The notes beneath the pieces were generated by a model. It did no database searches, was not told the origin of the DNA, and worked only from the letters and a program-made list of their open reading frames with translations. The translations under genes were made by a program, and so were the position numbers. Shown here one piece after another: positions 1-5,087 of a stretch of 5,087 bases of DNA. The first letter of the stretch is position 1, and every line of letters starts with the position of its first letter. Source of the DNA: VGCC01 sp040381195 (GTDB lineage Bacteria > Actinomycetota > Actinomycetes > S36-B12); contig JBEIHR010000126.1 of assembly GCA_040381195.1 (NCBI GenBank), forward strand, positions 1 through 5,087, written 5' to 3'.

Positions 1-1514
1 CGGGGACCAACTGTTCCATCAAGAACCAGTTGGCAAATTCCAACTGTCAGGCAGTGGTGATGGCCCCCGTGTCCAAGATCGCAAACCTGGACCCGATGAA
101 GCCGCGCGCCGTGACCGACTACCAGGTGGCGTACCCCATTCAGGGCCTGCTCTGGCGCTTCGATGAGAATCTCATCCCGCGCATGGACCTGGTGGCCAAG
201 CAGGACGTCTCTAAGGACGGCCTCTCGGTGTTCCAGACTCTGAAGCCGAATTTGAAGTACTCGGACGGCACCCCGGTGCAGGCGCAAGACGTCGTGACCG
301 CCTGGCAGAAGCAGGTGGAAGCTCGGCAGTCCGCCGCCTTCTTCGCCAAGGTCAAGAACGTCGTGGCCACAAGCCCGACAACGGTCACGTGGACCCTGTC
401 CACTCCGATGCCGGACTTCAACTGGCTGATGGCGAATCAGTCGATGTTCCTGAACCCCACCGAGAAGCTCAAGGATCCGACCTACTGGTCGAAGCCGGTG
501 AGCGCTGGTCCCATGATGATTCAGTCGTGGACCCCGGGTGCTGACCAGATGGTTCAGGTGGCGAACCCGAACTACTGGGCGAAGCCGAAGGTCCAGCAGA
601 TCACCTACGTGGCGATTCCGGATGCGGCTACCCGCAAACTCGCGCTGCAGTCGGGCCAGGTCGATTACGTGTTCGACCTCGCCTACCAGGGTGTGCAGGA
701 CCTGGACAAGAACACGATCAAGTGGTGGGCGCATGCACTCCCCGGCACCTACCAGTTGACGACCAACATGACAAAGACGACTTTGCCGATGTACAACGCG
801 AAGAATCGTCAGGCCGTCTCTGCGGCCATCGATCGTCAGAAGGTCGCGAAGGTCGCGTTCTTCGGGACGGTTCTCCCGTCCTGTGCGCAGACGTTCATCA
901 AGGGCAACCCGTACCACCAGTGCGTGCTGCCCAATGATGGCAAGCAGGATCTGGCACTGGCCCGGAAGCTGCTCGCCGAGGCCGGCAACCCGAATGGGTT
1001 CAGCTTCGAGACCATCGTCTGGGCGCGTCCGGGTTGGCCAGAGGCCGCTCAGATCATCGCTCAGGATCTCGCCAAGGTTGGCATCACGATGAAGATCACC
1101 GTGAAGCAAGACACAGTCGCCATCGCGGATCTCAACTCGGGCAACTACGAGGTGCAGTTCTCGGGCAACAACGCCCCGACGCCGTACCTCCAGTTGGCCA
1201 ACTGGTTCGGCCCGGGCGGTGCCTGGCAGAACTGGTCCAAGGTGAACGATCCGGCACTCGTCGCGGCAATTGACACGCTGGGTTCCGCAATGAACCCGAC
1301 GGCTGCCAAGAACGCGCTGAAGGCGGCGAACGTTGCCTCCTACAACAGCTCAGTACACATCCCGATCGCCGACCGTGCAGTTATCTCAGGCACGCGTCTA
1401 CCGGCCGGGTTGCTGAGCGCAACGATCCCCGGTGAATGGCTGTACGTCGCCACGACTCCTCTGCTGAGCACCCAGAGGGGACCGGCCGGGTTCAACACCG
1501 GAGCAAAGAGCTAG
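1..1514 (+). CDS. ABC transporter substrate-binding protein, SBP_bac_5 (DppA/OppA-like) family, 5' partial
   Basis: This is the extracytoplasmic solute receptor of the transporter; it would deliver substrate to the two permeases encoded downstream. The frame is open from the left edge (first full codon at base 3) to TAG at 1512-1514, giving 503 visible residues. A TTG at base 30 could be read as a start but is very unlikely to be one, because in-frame coding continues upstream of it and no signal peptide follows. The signal or lipoprotein peptide must lie outside the window. Numbering from base 3, family hallmarks are NLDP (28-31), the YSDGTPVQAQDVV block (86-98), a PVSAG block followed by NPNYW (165-192), the PDAATRKLALQSGQVDYVF block (206-225) and the RQAVSAAIDRQKVAKVAFFG hinge-region block (269-288). 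The common GTGPY motif is replaced by SAGPM. The only four cysteines are C4, C15, C294 and C307, which could form two disulfides. Substrate unknown; family assignment is firm. Confidence 0.93.
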   Translation, partial: GTNCSIKNQLANSNCQAVVMAPVSKIANLDPMKPRAVTDYQVAYPIQGLLWRFDENLIPRMDLVAKQDVSKDGLSVFQTLKPNLKYSDGTPVQAQDVVTAWQKQVEARQSAAFFAKVKNVVATSPTTVTWTLSTPMPDFNWLMANQSMFLNPTEKLKDPTYWSKPVSAGPMMIQSWTPGADQMVQVANPNYWAKPKVQQITYVAIPDAATRKLALQSGQVDYVFDLAYQGVQDLDKNTIKWWAHALPGTYQLTTNMTKTTLPMYNAKNRQAVSAAIDRQKVAKVAFFGTVLPSCAQTFIKGNPYHQCVLPNDGKQDLALARKLLAEAGNPNGFSFETIVWARPGWPEAAQIIAQDLAKVGITMKITVKQDTVAIADLNSGNYEVQFSGNNAPTPYLQLANWFGPGGAWQNWSKVNDPALVAAIDTLGSAMNPTAAKNALKAANVASYNSSVHIPIADRAVISGTRLPAGLLSATIPGEWLYVATTPLLSTQRGPAGFNTGAKS

Positions 1515-1516
1515 AC

Positions 1517-1532
1517 CGCGGAAGTTCCCGCG
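1517..1532 (+). other. short hairpin directly after the binding-protein stop codon
   Basis: CGCGG (1517-1521) pairs perfectly with CCGCG (1528-1532) across a 6-nt loop. It begins 3 nt after the stop codon and ends 2 nt before the larger hairpin, so the two could stack as a tandem 3' structure. A 5-bp stem in G+C-rich DNA can occur by chance, so this is weak on its own. Confidence 0.3.
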
Positions 1533-1534
1533 TA

Positions 1535-1570
1535 GGTGGGCGGACCGATTCTCGGATCGGTCCGCCCACC
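1535..1570 (+). terminator. perfect 15-bp inverted repeat: intrinsic (partial) terminator or mRNA 3'-end stabiliser
   Basis: GGTGGGCGGACCGAT (1535-1549) is the exact reverse complement of 1556-1570, with a 6-nt loop TCTCGG (1550-1555). The stem is long, G+C-rich and free of mismatches, and starts 20 nt after the binding-protein stop. The sequence after the stem (GCTCCCTCGAG) has no T-run, so it is not a classical intrinsic terminator. U-less hairpins are reported as terminators in actinobacteria, and in binding-protein operons a hairpin after the first gene often stabilises its mRNA or causes partial termination. Since the downstream permeases need this transcript or an unseen promoter, partial read-through is the likeliest role. 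The structure is certain; the function is inferred. Confidence 0.75.
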
Positions 1571-1613
1571 GCTCCCTCGAGTGTGATTGCAGGATGCAGG
1601 TCCACGGCTACCA

Positions 1614-1629
1614 GGCGGCGCGAGCCGCC
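1614..1629 (+). other. GNRA-capped hairpin just upstream of the permease ribosome binding site
   Basis: GGCGGC (1614-1619) pairs perfectly with GCCGCC (1624-1629) around a GCGA tetraloop (1620-1623), a GNRA-type loop known to be stable in RNA. It ends 4 nt before the GAGGAG ribosome binding site. It could affect ribosome access or act as a 5' barrier to decay of a processed transcript. The structure is seen; any role is speculative. Confidence 0.45.
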
Positions 1630-1633
1630 CGAT

Positions 1634-1639
1634 GAGGAG
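1634..1639 (+). promoter_or_regulatory. ribosome binding site of the DppB-type permease
   Basis: GAGGAG lies 8 nt upstream of the GTG at 1648. This strong Shine-Dalgarno match at good spacing decides the GTG as the start and shows the first permease gene has its own translation initiation, independent of the binding-protein gene. Confidence 0.8.
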
Positions 1640-1647
1640 ATCGACGA

Positions 1648-2664
1648 GTGACGGCGCCAACGCCCACCACGGATGCAGAGTCTGCGGTCAAGGAATCGGG
1701 ACATGGGGATGGCCCGCGTCCTCAGTCAGCGGGGGAAAAGATCCTCCGGCGTACTGGCCGAGCGATCATCGTGGCCTTCTGGGTCATGGTCGTGGCCTTC
1801 ATGCTCATTCGCCTCTCGCCGGGCGATCCGGTCACGGCGGCTCTGGGCGGTGACGCCGCTCCCGAAACTGTCGAAGCCCTGCGGAAGACCCTCGGGCTCG
1901 ACGTCGATCCCCTGACGCAGTTCTGGCAGTACTTCACCGGCTTGTTCCAGGGCGACCTGGGCGCCTCCCTCATCTCCGGGATTCCCGTCACGGAGATGCT
2001 GCGCACGAACCTGCCCGTCACACTGTGGCTGATCCTTACAACTGTCGTGATGACCCTTGTCATATCGATTCCGCTCGCGATGTTCATTGCGCTGGCCCGC
2101 ATCCCGGGCCTTCCCTATGTTTTCCGCACGCTGACGGCGATCGGGCTCGCGCTGCCCTCGTTCCTCGTGGCGCTGATCCTGCTTTATCAATTCGGACTCG
2201 TATGGGGAATCGCCCCGATCTTCGGATATGACCCGACGTTCCCGGCCAACATGCAGTACCTCTGGCTCCCTGCGCTGGTGAACTGCGTCGTTCTTGTCCC
2301 GGTCCTTTCCCGTGTTCTGTACAGCTCCATCCTGGACACCCTCGATGAAGAGTTCGTCGAGACCGGCGTTATTCGCGGTGTCCGGTCCTTCCGGTTTTTC
2401 TGGTTCTACGTTCTGCGCCCCTCCCTCGCCCCCACCGTGGTGCTGCTCAGCTACATGATGGGCGTGATGGTTGGATCGACGGTGATCCTCGAGATCATCT
2501 TCGCTCTCCCGGGTATCGGCCGGGAGCTCGTTACTGCGGTCACGATGCGTGACTATCCGGTGGTGCAGGGCATCATCCTGGTCTTCGGCATCCTCGTCGT
2601 GTTCCTCAGCCTGCTGGGCGACATCGTTGCGAGCATCCTCGATCCGCGGGTGAAGCTGACATGA
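1648..2664 (+). CDS. ABC transporter permease, DppB/OppB-like
   Basis: This is an integral membrane subunit forming half of the translocation channel of a peptide-class importer. It has 338 residues, typical for the family, and starts at GTG behind a clear ribosome binding site. A hydrophilic tail of about 35 residues precedes TM1 (about 38-55). Five further hydrophobic segments follow near 123-150, 160-187, 205-224, 262-285 and 304-328, giving the expected six. Family marks are SPGDP (57-61, the usual IPGDP site), GDLGAS (102-107), the FALPGIGRELVTAV to RDYPVVQG block (285-308) and the C-terminal LDPRVKL (331-337). The cytoplasmic coupling (EAA) loop is near 234-262. There the usual ARAKG-like core reads GVIRG (240-244), a divergence beside otherwise good conservation. 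The stop overlaps the next gene's start as ATGA, indicating translational coupling. Family is firm; substrate is unknown. Confidence 0.95.
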   Translation: MTAPTPTTDAESAVKESGHGDGPRPQSAGEKILRRTGRAIIVAFWVMVVAFMLIRLSPGDPVTAALGGDAAPETVEALRKTLGLDVDPLTQFWQYFTGLFQGDLGASLISGIPVTEMLRTNLPVTLWLILTTVVMTLVISIPLAMFIALARIPGLPYVFRTLTAIGLALPSFLVALILLYQFGLVWGIAPIFGYDPTFPANMQYLWLPALVNCVVLVPVLSRVLYSSILDTLDEEFVETGVIRGVRSFRFFWFYVLRPSLAPTVVLLSYMMGVMVGSTVILEIIFALPGIGRELVTAVTMRDYPVVQGIILVFGILVVFLSLLGDIVASILDPRVKLT

Positions 2665-3548
2665 CGATCGTTGGCGCCGGGACGGCCGACTGGTTCGATG
2701 TTGAGGGCGCAGTCCCCACTCCGAAGAAGGCCCGTCGATTAAAGGACGGCACCGTCGGCCTCGTCGTGGGGCTGGTGATGCTGATTTTGCTCCTGCTCAT
2801 GGGCCTCCTCGTGCCCCTGCTGTCGCCGTACACGATCGAAGAGTCGATCGACGTACCGTTCCTTCCTCCGTCGAGCACTTTCTGGTTTGGAACCGACGGA
2901 CTCGGGCGCGATGTGTTCCTTCGGGTCTTCGATGCGGTCTATCTCGACCTCGGGGTGGCACTTCTCGGAGTCATGATTCCCTTCGCGATCGGCACGATCG
3001 TGGGTATCGGGCTCGCGGTGAGCCGAAGCAAGGTCCTTAACGGGATCGTTGGTTCGATCATCGACGGCATCAACGCCTTCCCCCTCCTCGTGCTAGCGAT
3101 AGCGTTGATCGCACTCCTCGGTCCGGGTCTGCAAAGCGTAGTTATCGCGCTCTCGCTCACGAACTGGGCACGGTACGCGCGTCTCGCACGGACACGGGCG
3201 ATGGTTGTCAAGCAGCAGGGCTACATCGAGGCGGCACAAACCCTGGGCTACTCGAAGCCGCGCATTCTCTTCAAGCATCTCGTTCCCAACGTTTCGTCAG
3301 AGACCACCGCATACGCGCTGAGTGACTTGATCCTCGTGATCCTGCTGATTGCGGGTCTCTCATTCCTCGGCCTCGGCGCTCAACCTCCAACGGCTGAGTG
3401 GGGCGCGATGATCAGCGATGGGCGCCCAACCTTCCAGATTGCCTGGTGGCCGGTGATCTTCCCAGGCCTCGCCCTGTGTTGGGCCGGTGTGTCCCTGTCC
3501 TTCATCGCCGAGGGGCTCACCCGGCGCGAGCGGGATGTGAAGTCATGA
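2661..3548 (+). CDS. ABC transporter permease, DppC/OppC-like
   Basis: This is the second channel-forming permease, expected to pair with the DppB-type protein. It has 295 residues; the start is the ATG of the ATGA overlap with the preceding stop, with only a weak purine stretch GTGAAG before it, so initiation probably depends on coupling. An N-terminal cytoplasmic tail with a basic patch (PKKARR, 21-26) leads to TM1 (about 32-54). The hallmark FGTDGLGRDVFLRV follows at 76-89. TM segments lie near 96-120, 131-153, 155-172, 217-238 and 261-283. The EAA coupling loop is well conserved: YIEAAQTLGYSKPRILFKHL with PN (188-210). GLSFLGLGAQPPTAEWGAM (232-250) is another family signature. After TDGLGRD, the usual GARxSLxVG-like stretch reads DAVYLDLGVA (91-100), and the common C-terminal LDPR is missing; the protein ends in a charged RRERDVKS. 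It overlaps the next gene as ATGA. Confidence 0.95.
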   Translation: MTIVGAGTADWFDVEGAVPTPKKARRLKDGTVGLVVGLVMLILLLLMGLLVPLLSPYTIEESIDVPFLPPSSTFWFGTDGLGRDVFLRVFDAVYLDLGVALLGVMIPFAIGTIVGIGLAVSRSKVLNGIVGSIIDGINAFPLLVLAIALIALLGPGLQSVVIALSLTNWARYARLARTRAMVVKQQGYIEAAQTLGYSKPRILFKHLVPNVSSETTAYALSDLILVILLIAGLSFLGLGAQPPTAEWGAMISDGRPTFQIAWWPVIFPGLALCWAGVSLSFIAEGLTRRERDVKS

Positions 3549-4567
3549 GCGTGAACCCCGTCAGCGGCGTTTCTCCAGACTCTTTGGTGGAGATCCGCGA
3601 TCTCGTGATCGGTATCCAGCGAACGCGCAAGGATCGACTCATCATCGTCGATAGTGCGAATTTCGATATCCGTCGAGCGGAGATCCTCGGCCTCGTGGGT
3701 GAGTCAGGATCCGGCAAGACGATGGTCTGCCGTAGTTTGATCGGAACCCTCAAGCGTCGCAGCGCCTCGATCTTCGCTGGTTCCATCATGTTCGACGGAA
3801 TGGACCTGGCGACCCTCGACGAGCGCCAATGGCGGCCAGTGCGTGGGAACCGCATCGGGTATGTACCCCAAAGTGCGTTGACCGGACCGAACCCGGTGAT
3901 GACCGTTGGCAAGCAGTTGGCCGAGGCCGTGCGCCGGAACCGGAAGCGCAAGGACAAGGACGTGCGTAAGCGGGTCATGGAGCTCCTGGACCTCGTGCAC
4001 ATCCGTCGACCTGAAGTGGTCTACGACCAGTACCCCTTCCAGTTGTCCGGTGGAATGCGCCAGCGCGTCATGATCGCTGCGGCGATTGCGCAGGATCCGG
4101 ACATCGTGGTCGCTGACGAGCCCACCACGGGACTTGACGTGACCGTCCAGGCGGAGATCATGAAGCTTCTCCAGGAGATTCGCTCCGAATTCAAGATGTC
4201 CGTTGTGTTGGTGTCACACGACCTGGCATTGATCGATGAAGTATGTGATCGTCTCGTGGTCATGCACGCGGGCACGTGTGTTGAGGTGGGAACTGTCGCG
4301 GACGTCGCACGCACACCTTTGCATCCGTACACAATCGCCCTCAACCGTTCGCGTATCGACATCGCGACCCCGGGGGCACCCCTGGTCACGATCAAGGGGA
4401 ATCCGCCGGCCGTCGGGGAATGGCCCCCGGGCTGCAGGTTTGCGGAGCGCTGCGACTTCGTGCAGGAAGACTGCACGGTGGGTCGTAATCCGGCCCTCGT
4501 TGAAGTCAGGCCGGCGCACTGGAGCGCGTGCCTCCACACGGAACTCTTGGGAGGCTCACATGGGTGA
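3545..4567 (+). CDS. ABC transporter ATP-binding protein, DppD/OppD-like
   Basis: This is a cytoplasmic ATPase powering import, expected to pair with the DppF-type ATPase. The start is the ATG overlapping the DppC-type stop (ATGA). The frame is open further upstream to 3398, but that stretch lies within the permease gene and does not resemble an ATPase N-terminus. The 340 residues contain Walker A GESGSGKT (52-59), Q-loop Q109, signature LSGGMRQR (167-174), Walker B ending DEP (186-193), D-loop GLDV (196-199) and switch histidine H225, so all catalytic elements are present. The Q-loop flank reads VPQSALTGPNPVM where FQDPMTSLNPVM is usual. The oligo_HPY C-terminal extension carries cysteines C297, C303, C310 and C329 (C-X5-C-X6-C-X18-C). 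In characterised DppD/OppD proteins this type of cluster binds a [4Fe-4S] centre. It overlaps the next gene by 8 bp. Confidence 0.95.
   Translation: MSVNPVSGVSPDSLVEIRDLVIGIQRTRKDRLIIVDSANFDIRRAEILGLVGESGSGKTMVCRSLIGTLKRRSASIFAGSIMFDGMDLATLDERQWRPVRGNRIGYVPQSALTGPNPVMTVGKQLAEAVRRNRKRKDKDVRKRVMELLDLVHIRRPEVVYDQYPFQLSGGMRQRVMIAAAIAQDPDIVVADEPTTGLDVTVQAEIMKLLQEIRSEFKMSVVLVSHDLALIDEVCDRLVVMHAGTCVEVGTVADVARTPLHPYTIALNRSRIDIATPGAPLVTIKGNPPAVGEWPPGCRFAERCDFVQEDCTVGRNPALVEVRPAHWSACLHTELLGGSHG
4549..4554 (+). promoter_or_regulatory. ribosome binding site of the DppF-type ATPase
   Basis: GGGAGG lies inside the end of the preceding ATPase gene, 5 nt before the ATG at 4560. It supports that start and shows that this gene, unlike the two before it, has a strong Shine-Dalgarno in addition to overlap with its upstream neighbour. 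Confidence 0.75.
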
Positions 4568-5087
4568 CGCGTTGATCGAGGCACGCGATGTTTCGGTGAC
4601 GTTCGGCTCGGGCTCCCGAGCTGTCCGTGCGGTGCGTGGGGTGTCACTGCACATCGACCAGGGCGAGGCCGTCGGCATCGTGGGAGAGTCCGGCAGCGGG
4701 AAGTCCACCCTGGCTCGTGTTCTTGCTGGCTTGCAGAGGCCCGATTCCGGTGAGGTGCTGTTCGAAGGTGACAACATCTACCAGCGCGGAAAGGCCTACC
4801 GCGGTGACAAGCGACGCCTTGTTCAGATGGTGTTCCAGGACCCGTACGGAAGTTTGAATCCCCGAATCACCGCTCTTTCCGCGGTGTCCGAGGCGGTACG
4901 TGTGCATGGCGTCGGCTCCAGGGCGGACGCAACTGCTCGCAGCCTGGAGTTGCTGGCGCAAATGGGCATCAGTGAACGTGACGCGAAGAAGAAGCCCCGC
5001 CAGTTGTCCGGTGGTCAGCGTCAGCGGGTCAGCGTCGCCCGAGCCTTGTCCGCCAAACCCGCAGTCCTGCTGGCGGACGAACCCACC
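4560..5087 (+). CDS. ABC transporter ATP-binding protein, DppF/OppF-like, 3' partial
   Basis: This is the second nucleotide-binding subunit, likely forming a heterodimer with the DppD-type ATPase. It opens at ATG 4560 behind GGGAGG and has no stop before the right edge; 176 residues are visible. The start MGDALIEARDVSVTFG is a typical DppF N-terminus. Walker A is GESGSGKST (42-50). The Q-loop VFQDPYGSLNPR (91-102) is the canonical DppF/OppF form and separates this protein from DppD. The signature is LSGGQRQRVSVARAL (149-163). The window ends inside Walker B, right after LLADEPT (170-176). The missing part should hold the D-loop, switch histidine and C-terminal oligo_HPY region, on average some 100-160 residues by family norm. 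All visible catalytic elements are intact. Confidence 0.93.
   Translation, partial: MGDALIEARDVSVTFGSGSRAVRAVRGVSLHIDQGEAVGIVGESGSGKSTLARVLAGLQRPDSGEVLFEGDNIYQRGKAYRGDKRRLVQMVFQDPYGSLNPRITALSAVSEAVRVHGVGSRADATARSLELLAQMGISERDAKKKPRQLSGGQRQRVSVARALSAKPAVLLADEPT

Noticed and set aside
30..1514. A start codon (TTG) for the binding-protein gene at base 30
   Set aside because: The same frame is open to the left edge with plausible coding (residues GTNCSIKNQ), and no signal peptide or ribosome binding site is placed for this TTG. The gene is better read as 5' truncated by the window.
1587..1614. Possible separate promoter for the permease genes (TTGCAG, 16-nt gap, TACCAG)
   Set aside because: The -10-like element matches only three of six consensus positions, and such hits arise often by chance; not enough to call.
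2092..2111. Inverted-repeat-like GGCCCG/CGGGCC inside the DppB-type permease
   Set aside because: It is short, G+C-rich and inside a conserved coding region, so codon content explains it.
1722..2190. Minus-strand open frames opposite the DppB-type permease
   Set aside because: They are shadows of a well-supported gene; their low-complexity, charge-rich translations match no family I recognise.
3398..3544. N-terminal extension of the DppD-type ATPase to 3398
   Set aside because: This stretch lies wholly inside the DppC-type permease gene in another frame, and its translation (rich in R, P and G) does not resemble an ATPase. The ATGA start at 3545 fits family length.
4021..4647. Long minus-strand open frame (208 codons) opposite the ATPase genes
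   Set aside because: It lies antisense to two clearly conserved ATPases. Long antisense frames are expected in G+C-rich coding DNA, and the translation shows no recognisable domain.

Overview
The window holds most of one ABC-transporter operon of the peptide/nickel/opine (Dpp/Opp) class. All genes lie on the + strand and both ends are cut by the window edges. The G+C-rich sequence, strong preference for G or C at third codon positions, a GTG start with a purine-rich Shine-Dalgarno, and the protein style suggest a high-GC Gram-positive (Actinomycetota). That assignment is an inference; no rRNA or taxon-marker gene is present.

Layout: (1) 1-1514, an extracytoplasmic solute-binding protein of the SBP_bac_5 family, missing its N-terminus and signal peptide. 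(2) 1515-1647, the only real intergenic gap (133 bp). It carries a perfect 15-bp hairpin without a U-tract, a short GNRA-capped hairpin, and the ribosome binding site of the next gene. (3) 1648-2664, a DppB/OppB-type permease. (4) 2661-3548, a DppC/OppC-type permease. (5) 3545-4567, a DppD/OppD-type ATPase with a four-cysteine C-terminal cluster. (6) 4560-5087, a DppF/OppF-type ATPase that runs off the right edge inside its Walker B motif.

The genes fit a single machine. The binding protein captures the solute outside the membrane, the two permeases form the channel, and the two ATPases drive import. The four downstream genes are tightly coupled (ATGA, ATGA, then an 8-bp overlap), whereas the binding-protein gene is set apart by the hairpin gap. 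That layout suits making more binding protein than membrane complex. The substrate cannot be read from the sequence: peptides are the default guess, but this family also imports nickel, opines, glutathione and some oligosaccharides.

No mobile element, CRISPR array, tRNA, rRNA or unknown defence-like system was seen. This is mainly an ordinary transporter operon. The points worth a second look are the intergenic hairpins, a divergent coupling loop in the first permease, a divergent Q-loop region in the first ATPase, a predicted iron-sulfur cysteine cluster, and the paired cysteines of the binding protein.
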